DNA from: Isochrysis galbana
Lineage: Eukaryota; Haptophyta; Isochrysidales; Isochrysidaceae
DNA length: 64,000 nt
Direction: 5' to 3'
Assembly: GCA_018136815.1 (NCBI GenBank)
Contig: CM030937.1
Location: 2,428,887 to 2,492,886 of the forward strand
Shown: positions 1-9,903 of the stretch, one piece after another
How the letters are laid out: every line of letters starts with the position of its first letter
How positions within the stretch are numbered: position 1 is the first letter of the stretch
The notes under the pieces: model-generated
What the model was told of the DNA's origin: nothing
The model's input: only the letters and a program-made list of their open reading frames with translations
Database searches by the model: none
Program-made: the position numbers and the translations under genes

Positions 1-204
1 AAGCTCCCTATAGGCTCCGGTAGGATGGATCAGCAAAAAAAGTGGGGGTTGTCCGGCGAAATTTTCGAAAAATACCGAATTTCAGGCCTTCGAAGACGGT
101 GCGCGAAATACAGTCGGGCCCCCTCCGGTATATTTTTAGTGAGGCCGTTCATGCAAGGCACAAATATCGAAAGACGAGGAAATTGCTGTCGCCAGCTCAC
201 TAGG

Positions 205-745
205 TCTACCACGCTTGGAACCATATCAAGAAATGCCGCCCTAGCACTCACGCCAATCGCCCCACATCGCGTCGAAATTGGCCGTGTGTGGGTCGACAAC
301 AACGCCAACGTTACCCGGCCGAACGAGCCGGAGTGCCCAACTTTCGAACACGACCGGGCGCGCTGCTGGCGCTTTCACGTTCACCCACTTGGACAGAATG
401 GCTCGCCAGGCACCATATCAAGAAATTCCGCCCTAGCAGTCAGGCCAATCGCCCCAGCCGCCCGCGCGCATCGCGCTGAAGTTGGCCGTGTGTGGGCCGA
501 CAACAACGTTAAGTCTACAGGCCGAAGCACGCCCGAGTGCCCAACTTTCGAACACGACCGGGCGCGCTGCCGGCGCTTTCACGTTTCACGTTCACCCACT
601 TGCACAAAATGGCTTGCCAGACACCATATCAAGAAATGCCGCCCTAGCAGTCACGCCAATCGCCAAAGCCGCCCGCGCGCATCGCGTCGAAGTTGGCCGT
701 GTGTGGCGACGTCAACAACGCCAACGTTACCCGGCCGAACAAAAA
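205..745. repeat. Tandem repeat, about 190-210 bp unit, three copies
   Basis: Three consecutive units each carry the phrase ATATCAAGAAATnCCGCCCTAG (near 222, 414 and 625). In each it is followed by a GTTGGCCGTGTGTGG-type segment and a segment around CCCAACTTTCGAACACGACC. Unit spacings are about 192 and 211 bases. A 254-codon frame from 25 to 789 runs through the array on the plus strand. The unit change from 192 to 211 does not keep a repeating peptide frame, so I read the array as non-coding satellite-like DNA. Confidence 0.75.
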
Positions 746-958
746 AAAACCTTTTAAAATTCTCGCCTCGCGCGTGGCTATGGGGTTAACTACTGTAGCC
801 ACGCCCATTTCCCTTCCTCTCCCTCACTTCCCGCCTTGCGGCGACTCCCCTCGTGCTCTACTTAGGGGCCCAGGTTGCGGGGGGGGGCCGGGTTGGGCGG
901 GGTGCACCGGCCCCCGGTGGTCTGTTTTCGCCTTCCTCCTGTGCCTTCGGGTGGCCCG
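738..958. repeat. Dispersed repeat, also at 61811-61917
   Basis: A run of A followed by CCTTTTAAAATTCTCGCCTC and then GTAGCCACGCCC, a CT-rich stretch and CCGCCTTGCG recurs at 61811-61917, up to the second assembly gap. Both copies lie next to a copy of the palindrome-ended retroposon-like element. The family may therefore be a preferred landing site, or part of a larger composite unit. Confidence 0.6.
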
Positions 959-972
959 TTAGAACTGTCTTA

Positions 973-1856
973 AATAAATAAAATAATCAATGTTATATCC
1001 TAGCCAACCCCACTAGCTTATTGGACACAACTTTTCCGTCCCGGAATCCCGCCATGCCTGACGAGCCAGGTGTCCGAGTGCTACCGGGGGGTGGGGGCAC
1101 TGCCCCCTCCCCTCGATATTTGTCCTCCCCCCAGTGCACGCACCGACCCCGCGCACCCCAGCGCGTCCTCTCCTCGAGTCCACGCTGGGGGAAAACCCCT
1201 TTCGGGTAAAAGCAACGCGGGGGGGGGGGGCATTCGTGAGATAGGGGCCCAGAAGCGCTAATCTCCCTCGCTAGTGCGAGTGGCCGCGGCGAGCCGCGGC
1301 CCTTCCCTCCTGGCTCTGGCGCCCCCGTCTTCTCTTACCCAAACGGGGCGAGAAGACACGTCACTGCCGGAGGGGAGAGCTGCCGCTCCCCCCTCCCCTC
1401 CCTCTTTCCTTTTCCTCCTCTCTTCCCTGCGGCGGGGGCCCATGGCGCGCGCCTGCGGCCCCTCGCTCAGGTCCCCAGATGGCCTGCAGGGCCTGGGAGC
1501 ACAGCTCAGGGGGCAGGTGAGGCTGGGGCATGGCCCTGGCCCCTCCTGCCTCTCCCTCGCTGGCGCTCCGAGCCCCTGCGGGTCGACTGGAGCTGGCTGG
1601 GGGGTCCTGAACAGGGGGGCCCAGGGGGAGGAGGGGCTGGTCAGAGGAATGGGCAGGCCACGACGGGCCAAGGCGGGCGAGTCAGGCGGGCCTGTGAGGA
1701 GAGGAATAGGTCAGCAGGGCTGTGTGCTCCTGGCAAGCCATCAGGCGTGCCAGGAGAGTGGGTGGATCCTCCCCCATGGCAGGGGAGGAGTGGAGAGAGA
1801 GGGGGGCTCGTGCCCCCCCATCCCCCATGGGCGAACTAAGTATAAACTTAGTTGCT
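973..1856 (-). mobile_element. Retroposon-like element, copy 1
   Basis: The element reads on the minus strand. Its 5' end (1834-1853) is the perfect palindrome AACTAAGTATAAACTTAGTT, followed by a second hairpin built from GGGGGG and CCCCCC. Its 3' end is an A/T-rich tail with the plus-strand sequence AATAAATAAAATAATC, adjoining the phrase CTAGCCAACCCCACTAGCT. The 14-base sequence TTAGAACTGTCTTA is present at both borders (959-972 and 1857-1870), which looks like a target-site duplication. A long duplication with an A/T-rich 3' tail is the signature of target-primed reverse transcription, as in LINEs and SINEs. No reverse transcriptase is visible, so this would be a non-autonomous copy. Confidence 0.65.
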
Positions 1857-1870
1857 TTAGAACTGTCTTA

Positions 1871-2795
1871 TGGACGCGGTTGTCTCGTCATTGGTGAGTT
1901 GTCTTTCTCTTGTAACGCTGTCTTCTTCGCGTGGGTCATATTCGGGGAGGGAGGTGTGCTTCGACCTCAGGCGAGTCTCTCGGCGAGGCCGAGTGCTGTC
2001 GCCACGAGGCCGAGGTTGTCGTTCATTTGCAGCTTGCCCTTGGCGTCCTCTTTAAATATGGGTGTGCTGAGCTCTGACGGTTTTTTGATTTTAGGCTTTT
2101 GCCCCGGCCATTGCCTTCCCCGCCTCCGCCCTACCACAAATTAATTATGACGGGGCTCTCAGTGGGCGAGAGCCGCGTCTAATAGACGTCTAATTTTAAA
2201 TTTAGGGTAGAAGTTGACCCGATATATGCTGGTATGTGGGATGTGGGGATGTGGGATGTCAGCCAAAAAGAAAGCGCTGAGCGCGCCAAGGAGGAGTCCC
2301 TCAAATGAGGGGCGGCGAGTCGCCAGTCTACCCTCCAAAGTATGGGTGCTCCTGTACTTTTATACTTGAATTGGGAGGGGGCGGGGGTGAAAATCGGGAC
2401 CTCATGTTGCATCTTTTGAATTCCCTAGTCCCTAGTAGTGCGTAGTGACATGTGTTGTTTGGATCCTGAGTTGTAGTACTCCTAGGTGTGGTTGCAGAAT
2501 GGGAGGTAGACAAATTTCAACACACCAACCATTTTGCGACCATCCATGCCTTCTTTTGTTCTTGATTTTGAGGTCCTCGGCACGACTACTCCTCCCTCAT
2601 TGCTTTTTGAGCCCGCAACTCCTTGGCTCCCCCTCGACCAAGCATAATGCACACGAGTAATGATGAGTGACCGTGCACACAGTGCGCCATGTTTGTGAAG
2701 CATTGCCTAGCACTATTGGTGCCCAGGGCAGCGCGCACGTCGCTCTTCTAGCAGAGTGAGATGTGCTGTCAGATGTAACATCGCTCATGACCACA
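1871..2795. other. Intergenic, no gene recognised
   Basis: Mixed-composition sequence. Open frames here are short and overlap on both strands with no recognisable domain. A short GGTATGTGGGATGTGGGGATG-like stutter lies near 2230-2260. I see no RNA gene. Confidence 0.4.
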
Positions 2796-3329
2796 CTATC
2801 CCAACCGAGACCAACGCTGCGGCCAGGCCTGCAAGGGAAGCAATAGGCTCAACATTCGTACAGCATCTGTGCCGATCGCATCCTCGCGCAAGATCCGTTC
2901 TCTCAGGTAGTACACGAGCTCGTCAGGCGGAGTGGTTACTAGGAGCTCATGCAATCGGCGCCGCTCGTATTCTACTTGACTCGTGTGCAAAACATTCCCA
3001 GACGTTTGAGCACACGGAGGCGAAGCATATGTTGCGCACGTTGACAGGCTGCCAATCCACCGATTTGCGCTGCTGCTACTACCTACAGACCTATTGGATG
3101 ATGCAGATCGTGCTGCCGCCTGCTCTACTGAGCCTGGACTCAGACAGAGCAAGTGTGCAGCACTCTCGACACGCGAGTTGTGAGATGGAAACATCGGCGC
3201 AACGCGCAACGCCTCCACGGCGTCCGCCTCATCAAACCCAAGCTCCTGCAGCAAGCGTACGTCCCGATCGCATACCTGACGTCTCACAGGAGTTTCCTGA
3301 CCCCGCGCTCGAGAAGACGACATTGCCAT
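2796..3329 (-). CDS. UBA-like domain protein
   Basis: A 177-codon frame starting at ATG 3329. Residues about 22-62 fit a ubiquitin-associated (UBA) three-helix fold: a helix reading RLLQELGFDEADAVEALRV, a connecting loop, then a helix reading SRVESAAHLLCL. The LGF turn matches the MGF loop typical of UBA domains. The middle is Ser/Ala-rich. A second conserved-looking helical segment (about 120-165) contains LLVTTPPDELVYYLRERIL. The 3' end is uncertain, because an acceptor-like CCCTTGCAG lies in the last codons and the true gene may splice onward. The family suggests ubiquitin binding; the cellular role is not evident. WAPL lies downstream on the same strand. Confidence 0.55.
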   Translation of the reverse strand: MAMSSSRARGQETPVRRQVCDRDVRLLQELGFDEADAVEALRVAPMFPSHNSRVESAAHLLCLSPGSVEQAAARSASSNRSVGSSSSANRWIGSLSTCATYASPPCAQTSGNVLHTSQVEYERRRLHELLVTTPPDELVYYLRERILREDAIGTDAVRMLSLLLPLQAWPQRWSRLG

Positions 3330-3769
3330 CCAATCGCAATAACGGCCCCGCTCGCTCCGCTCTTCTTCACAACCCTTCTTTTTTCTGCTAACCGTTCTGC
3401 CGTCCTCGCGCCCTCGCCGCCGCCGCCGCCACAGGAAAATTTCTACTACTACATTACTCTAATCCTTTCGCCGGGAGAGAAGAAAGCTTTTTCGAGATTG
3501 GTGATTGGTGGTTGGTGGTGCGCCGGTGCGCCTGTGTCGATCCGTTTTTTAGACTTTACTGTCCGTAATGTAGATCCGTCTTGGGCGAATTGAATCTTCT
3601 CGCTCTCGTCTCCTCGTCTACTCCTACGTCTACAAGTCGTCTATGACACTAGTAGTACTAAAATAAAAAATCCCCCCTTTTTCCTTTTTTGCCTGACGGT
3701 GTCGACGGCCCGCGTGACCACTTTAACGACCATTATTGGTCACAGTGCTGACTCGCGCCATCGCCTCTA

Positions 3770-3935
3770 TAGGGCGGTCAAACAGGGCTTTTTAAGTACT
3801 AATACTACTACTAATATTGGGGGGGGTCGACATTTTTGACTTTTTGACCGTGAGCGGAGAGCCGTGATGGAGAGCGAGGGGGGCGCGAGGCCCCCATTGA
3901 CCCCCACTTATAAAAGTAGGTTCCAGCTAGGTGCT
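3770..3935. repeat. Short repeat with a GGTCAAA/TTTGACC hairpin module
   Basis: The motif TAGGGCGGTCAAACAGGG (3770-3787) and the oppositely oriented TTTTTGACCG (ending 3850) bracket about 75 bases. The same pairing recurs at 27844-27906 and, reversed, at 56420-56475. A single arm occurs at 19458-19472. The following segment (about 3870-3925), containing GCCCCCATTGACCCCCACTT, is repeated nearly exactly at 49468-49523. Confidence 0.6.
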
Positions 3936-4147
3936 AGGTGCTTTCTAATACCCAGATAGGCGAATGGACGGTGTTTGTCACTTCTTGACATTGTACATTG
4001 TCGATGCCATTGTGCCATTGTGGACTTTGCGCCCGTTCCGAGATCATAAAATGTGGTTTATGATTTATGATCTCCGACTGAGGCTCTTTTTCACATTCAC
4101 ATTCACCTGGCACCTGGCTACGAAAAGCAATGAACGCTTTCCCTCAT

Positions 4148-4265
4148 GTTGGTGGTGGCGATTGAACGCTTTTCGCTTTTCCACATGTTGGATGTTGGGT
4201 GGTGATCGGTGGTGGTGATTGAACGCTTTTCCACATGTTGGGTGGTGATGATTGAACGCTTCTCG
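4148..4265. repeat. Minisatellite, three degenerate units
   Basis: The phrase GATTGAACGCTT, followed by a TTCCACATGTTGG or related segment and GGTGGTGAT, occurs three times in about 118 bases. No coding frame with a recognisable protein covers it. The rest of 3936-5093 holds no gene I can support. Confidence 0.6.
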
Positions 4266-5093
4266 CCTCTGGTTTAGAGTATGGGGTCCGGGCAGGCCTT
4301 TTGGTTGGCTGATATTTTCGTGCTTGCCGGGATGTGTAGTGTGTAGTAGCTAGAGTACTAGTACTAGTGCTAGTACTAGCAGTGTTTGCGCTTGGCCTAA
4401 GGCGGCTTGCCTTCATTTGTTTGGTCTCCCTTCCCTCCGGTTTCTTCCCCTCCCGCGCCTTGCTTAGGAGTTAGGAGGTGCGAGGCGGCTTGCCTTTCAT
4501 TTGGCATCCCTTCCCGCCGGATTGGCTGCGATATGGTGAGCTAGTCGCTAGTCGCCGAGACTTTGGGAGTGGTGGGAGTACGTGAGAGGCTACCCGCCAT
4601 GTTTGAAACTGTTTGAATCAGCAGCAGATACTTTTGCATGTGCTGCTGCCAAGTTCGCCCACGCATTTTGGACGAGCTGACTTTTCAAAGGGTGGCAACT
4701 TAACGTCCCGTTGAATGGGCATATGACGCCTTGCAGCTTGCAGAGCCTGGCTAAACGCGCCATTCACTGCGGGTGAGCATCCGATGAGGGCCAACTCTCG
4801 CCCGCGGGCGTACCAAATGAAGGCAAACGACCTTATAACTATAAATGTTCCTATGCCCTATTTCGTTAGCCCGGCACATAGCGTGCACGACGGCGGGTTC
4901 GTTCTGCGCGCCACGCGCACACGCTGCGCCGCCGCCACCCACAGCGCTGCCGACGGTGTATAACCCGCTGGTGGTACGTACCAACACATGCTGAGCGAGG
5001 TGTGAACGATACCGCACACGCTACACCAGGGTGATGGAGGTGTTAAAACAACGTGGGTCAACACCATGTAACTGTGAACCCACACGCCTTGGG

Positions 5094-8000
5094 CTACCTT
5101 ATACTCGCACTGGTTGCTAGGTCATGGGCTTGCCGGTCGTGCGCGATGGACAAAGCTTGCGATGTATTTGCTTTTGTGGCCGAGGAGGACTCACCAGTGC
5201 CATAGGCGCTCATCCACTCAATCACAGAGGCCATCGCCTTGATGCCTTCCGAAGACAAGAGCCCCGCGCTGGCGTGGAGGTCTAAGAATGATCGAAGCAA
5301 TTGAGATACTGGCTGAAAAGTGGCTGCACCGAGGATGTGGAGCACCCGAACACAGTGTGGCGCGCAATCGCGACAAAGGAAGCCAAGAAGAAGAGCAGTG
5401 TACGCACCGGCGATCTCGCGCTCCATGGTCCGACTAGAGGGCGTGCCACCCTCAGCACGGCTGGCTGAGTCGGCTCCGGTTGGGAGATCTAGGGAGGTGT
5501 GGACGGAGTTTAAGCCCGCGCGGCATCCGACAGGAGAGCCATTTCGGCTCGCAGGAGCGGAGAGCGATGCGTTCCCCTTGTTGCCAGGAGAGGTGGAGTT
5601 CAGAGCGGTCCTGCTTGGGTTGGGCTCTGAGGGCATTGGCTGAAGGAGAGAGCGAAGAACTGTGGCAAGCAGATCGAGGAGAGTCGAGGGAGAGCTGCTG
5701 TTGTTAGGGCCTTGAATGTTGCCAACCTTGTAACCGCGAGGGCGAACACGCGAGTGGTCGACAGCGAAGTGAGTGGCTATAGCGCCCATTGCAAGGCGCG
5801 CATCCGGCTTTACTTCGAGAATATTCGTGAGAAGACCAAGGCACATGAGCGCTGTGTCAAAGTGCCGAGGAAGTCCACCGCGCCTTTCCGCTCCAGCACA
5901 CTCGTTGACCAAGATCTTGGCTATAAGAGGCAACGCCGTGGGCGAGCTGAGCACCTCCTCGCATGCAGAAGGCTGGTTGTTCGTCAAGTTGACCATGACC
6001 TTGAGGGTGAGCAGCAAGATCGAGCGGAGCGAGCGCTCGTGCTCGAGCCTCAGGCGGGCTTCCTTCGCTGCTGTCGTCGCCCGGAAGATGGGAGGGGAGA
6101 ACTGCGCCACAAAGGGACGAGATGCATCTTCATCACCCTGTGCGGCGCGCAGGGCTGACGCTCCGAGAGCCTTCTTGCGCGTTGCCATCGCGTCGGGCTT
6201 GTGTGCGGAAGGAGAGGCGACGGATCGAGCTGGTGAGGGGCTCACGCTTGCGCCAACGGCGGCTCCGGCTAACGACATCATACTAGATGCACTGTCCTTG
6301 GCCTCCGCCTTCCGTACGGATGCCGCGCCACCAACTTTGCTTCGAGAAAACGCATTACATGCCTTGCATGCGCCGATACGTGGGTTGACAGGTGCCTTGG
6401 CTTCCGACTCCTCGTCGAAGTCAAATGGGTTCTTCCTCGTTGCCACCGCTGGGACAGATGTCGTGCCATGGGCGCCCTGCGCGTTGGCCTTCAGGTGCGT
6501 GGCAAAAAGACTTTCACCGCAAGTGTGGACGAGGCCGGGCACCGCTCGGACACTTGCGGCAACAGTCCCGATGGCTGCAGCACGGTCAACGACGCCGACG
6601 GAGGAGGGTTCGGATGGTGAGTGCCAAGGACACGCGCGCCGCTCGCAACCTGGGGCAGAGGCGACAGCTTCCTCGTGCGCGTCGAAATCGAAAGGATCGG
6701 TCGGCGTAGCCCCTCCCATGCAGCTCGTCCCCGTCGGAGCGGGATCCCTCATGGGGTGAGCGTCTCGAGAGCGGGTGCACGAGGAGGCACGCGAGCGGGG
6801 CTTTGCCGGACGGATCTCATCTGATGAGATCGACGGCACGGCGGCTACCCCCGCCGTCACGGCAGAGGCGATTGTGGGCTGCAGGGTCGTGGCTGCAGCT
6901 GACGGCGTGGCCGCTGGCGAGGATGCACGCGACGAAACGCGCGACGAAGTGCGCGATGCGGCGGGGTGCGGCCCCTTGGGAATTGCAGACCGCCGGCTGA
7001 CAGCTTGATTTCTGCCTGTACTGCCATTCTCGTAGCTGAGGCTCGTTGCCATACTTGTATCATCACGCTGTAACAACTCCTGAGGCAGAGCTACCCCTGG
7101 CTCCCCAGCGGAAGCCTGCTCGAGAGGGGACACGATTGCATCAAACGCCGTGGCAGCCAAGCAAATGAGAGGTTGTAGAGAGAGAGAGCGAAGCTCGTCT
7201 GCAGCTGCGAAAGAGTCACTCGAGACATCATCGTCCGTGCCCACTACGTCGGCAGGAGCACAGCTTCCGCTTGTGCTGCCGCACTGGCTCAAGCCTCGCT
7301 TACTAGAACCTGCGGCGCTCCCCGGCGCACCGCTGCTGAGTGAAGGGCGAGCTTCCGTCTCGCCTGCAGAGTCTTTGTCAGACTCGTCTTCGAATTTGTC
7401 TATCGTCTGCATGCCAGCCATGTTATCGTCCCTCTGCATGAAGGTGGCGTGCTGCAAGAGCTCCAGCGAACAGGAAAGGAGCGGCGCGTGCTGCCTCAGA
7501 GCAGCTTGAGTGCTACATGACGAGAGGACGGCAAGCACGCTGCGGAGGCCACCCAGTAGAATAATCTGCGCGGGAAAGAGGGAGGCAGTCGAAGAGCATG
7601 GTTAGACGGGCACCTTCGACCCAGCTGACGAAGGAGTTTGGGGCGAATACCAGCTGCACACAAGGACTGCGCGAAAGGGCAGAGTGTCGGTCCGAGCACC
7701 ATCATCCATGTTGCACCATGCCGTGCACTGTGCGGCGGTGCATCATCTAAGTCACGGCCGCCGAGAGCCCACCGGTTTAGCGCTCTCTGCCCATGGCGGA
7801 CTTCAAAAATCTTCGAGCCTTTTCCCCTCCCCACCCTGGTGTACACGACGCCACCACCACCGTAAGAAACGGTCTGACAAAAGATTACAGCCATGTGCAT
7901 CTAGCTGCGGTGTGAATTACCTGAATCCGAGCTCGACGACTTCTCCGAACTCGATCTGCCAGAACCTCTAGGCATATCCTTTGCACAACAGTTTGAGCGG

Positions 8001-8715
8001 CAACGGCCAAACTATCCGAGGGAGTCTCCATCAAGTCATATTCGGCGACCAAAGGGGTGAGGCACTCCAAGTGGCCCCATAGCTCCCGCAACTCGGAGTC
8101 GGAAAGCCCAATGCCGGACAAGGCCCGGTCGGCTCGCCGCCCTGAGGTATACCCCTGACCATCAGCCACATTGTTGCGCTGTGGAGCAGATGTCAAGGCT
8201 CCGTCGTCACTGCCGACTGCGCGTTTTGCATCTGCCGACCGCCGGGGTACCATATCGGCCGTGGCGAGCTGGAGCCGGTGTATTGTGCCCACTACAACTT
8301 GGCGAAGGGCGTTCGAATCGATCGCACCTCCGTCGGCGAGTGCGTGCAGCAACGCTGCGACGCAAAGCCCAACGAGCGGGTCGGTCGACGGCACGGCGCG
8401 CAGGCCGTTCGCCAGTGCAGCGAGGCCACCTCCAGAGGAAATAAACGAAGCGGAGGAGAGTTCGGCCGCGACGAGTCCGACCAGCTCGTACGCTGAGCGC
8501 TGGATCGCGTCGGTGGGCGCACGGCTGGCCAGCCCGTCGAGTGCGTATTCAAGCTCATCCCTGGCCGCCGAGGCAGCCGCCAGGTCCTGCCTTGCGAGCG
8601 ACTTGAGCTGGAGTCCCGAGCGGTCGCGATTGGGCCGTGGAGGCGCGGCAACACGACGCCTGCGCGGCGAGGCCAGGCGCTCAGCGCCTGCTGGGCGCTT
8701 GCCGAACTGGCGCAT
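5094..8715 (-). CDS. WAPL: WAPL cohesin-release factor (wings apart-like)
   Basis: Two exons on the minus strand, 8715-7921 and 7565-5094, with a 355-base intron (donor CAG|GTAATT, acceptor GCGCAG|ATT). Joining them keeps frame and gives 1088 residues. Exon 1 carries the N-terminal WAPL block, with the family hallmark ELEYALDGLASR followed by an ARM-like helical region. Exon 2 has a long Ser/Ala-rich, probably disordered middle (about residues 300-740). The C-terminal WAPL block (about 780-1050) contains KVMVNLTNNQPSACEEV, ALMCLGLLTNILE and YTALLLGFLCRD. WAPL proteins open the cohesin ring with PDS5 and release it from chromatin in the nucleus. Both conserved blocks are present, so the gene looks complete. 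The ATG at 8715 is the first in frame. Confidence 0.85.
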
Positions 8716-8867
8716 GGGGCGGTTTGTGCTCGTTCCTCACTGGCCCCCCTTCTCCTCTTAATCTCTCTTCCTCTCGCCGTCTGCTCGCGCCGTCGGCTCC
8801 GTCTCCCGCGCGCGGGTACCCCGTGCTCGTGTGATAGACGGGCGGAGGCTGCGTGTGGGAAGGCTCT

Positions 8868-9392
8868 TCACCCCCCCCCCCCCCACCCCTCTCTGGTTGA
8901 GTGGCGGGCGCGCGCAGCGGCAGGGTGGAGACGGAGAGGGAGACGGAGAGAGGGAGAGAGAGAGTAGGAGATGAGGGAGAGGGAGAGGGAGGAGACGATC
9001 GATGGGAGCCCAGCAGAGAGAGAGAAGAGGAGACCATTTTAATAGAGAAAGAGAGATGCCGAGAACGCGGGGTCGGCTTTCTCACCAGAATGGAGACCTC
9101 TCAAACTAAAACCTAAAGAAGATGATTTTTGATGGTTTCCCTTGGGCGAGGGAGTGGCGCACAGGGGGGCGTCGTCTTGACTCGTGGTGTAGGTCACGCG
9201 ATAGTTATTCTTCGCATTTCGGTATAAACGGGGAGAAGTGACTGAGTGAGAGAGCGGGCGGCGGGCCGCGAAGGGGGGGGGGGGGGGGGGGGGGGGGCGA
9301 ATTCCCGCGCGACCCCGACTCACCCACCCCAAGAGAGAGAGAAGGAGGGGGGGGGGGGGAAGCGGCACGGACAGAGAGAGAGAGACAGAGAG

Positions 9393-9429
<37 letters not shown>

Positions 9430-9440
9430 GGGGATCGTAT
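8868..9440. repeat. Low-complexity GA and poly-G/C tract region
   Basis: Contains a C run near 8873-8885, a G run of more than 20 near 9271-9297, and GA dinucleotide microsatellites near 9378-9426. Frames crossing it encode only Arg/Glu or Leu/Ser repeats. It lies in the divergent interval between WAPL (minus) and the CAP-Gly/UFD1/UBX gene (plus). Confidence 0.7.
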
Positions 9441-9584
9441 GGATGAGGGAGCGAGGGGAGAAGTGTCAAGTAGAACGGGAACAGGAGGAGGCAGCAGGGA
9501 GAGAGAGAGAAGAAGAACGATGGAGCGAGACAGAGTGCGGCTGGGTTGGGGGGCGAGAGCACTAAATAATGGCGCAGCTCGCTT

Positions 9585-9903
9585 CTTCCACCTCTCGCCC
9601 CCACCCCACCCCACCCCCTCTCTCTCCCCGCCCCCCGCACCCACACCTAACGACGACGAGGGACGGCCGCTCGCTCGCTGACATCCCTCTCTCCCTCCTC
9701 TCCTCTCTCTTCTCTCCTTTTCCCTTCACTCTTCTCGTCTCTCTCCTCTCATTCGTCTCTCTGTCTCTCCTTCCCCTCCCTCTCCCCGTCTCTCCCGTGA
9801 GTGACGCGGCGGTCTGCCCCTCTCTCTCCCTCTTTCTCCCCCTCCGCCCTCCCCCGCGCCCATATCCACCCCCACCCCCCACCTCCCCAAGCTCTCTCTC
9901 GTG
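9585..9903 (+). promoter_or_regulatory. CT-rich 5' flank of the CAP-Gly/UFD1/UBX gene
   Basis: About 300 bases immediately before the ATG are almost pure pyrimidine on the coding strand (CTCTCC, CCCTCC and similar words). Comparable CT/GA tracts lie at the 5' ends of the ABC-class ATPase, the 2OG oxygenase and the NAA40 gene in this window, so the tract probably belongs to promoter or 5' UTR architecture. No TATA box is apparent. Role inferred from position only. Confidence 0.4.

Noticed and set aside
1274..1897. 207-codon plus frame through the first retroposon copy
   Set aside because: Low-complexity translation of a non-coding repeat. Related copies at 16081-16467 and 62034-62188 are read in changing frames.
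2796..2900. 33-base micro-intron at the end of the UBA-like gene
   Set aside because: GTACGAATG...TTGCAG is possible, but it is in frame without splicing and far shorter than the other introns in the window.
5773..6759. 328-codon plus-strand frame
   Set aside because: Antisense shadow of the WAPL C-terminal exon; no motif of its own.
8171..8761. 196-codon plus-strand frame
   Set aside because: Antisense to WAPL exon 1; Ala/Ser-rich by composition.
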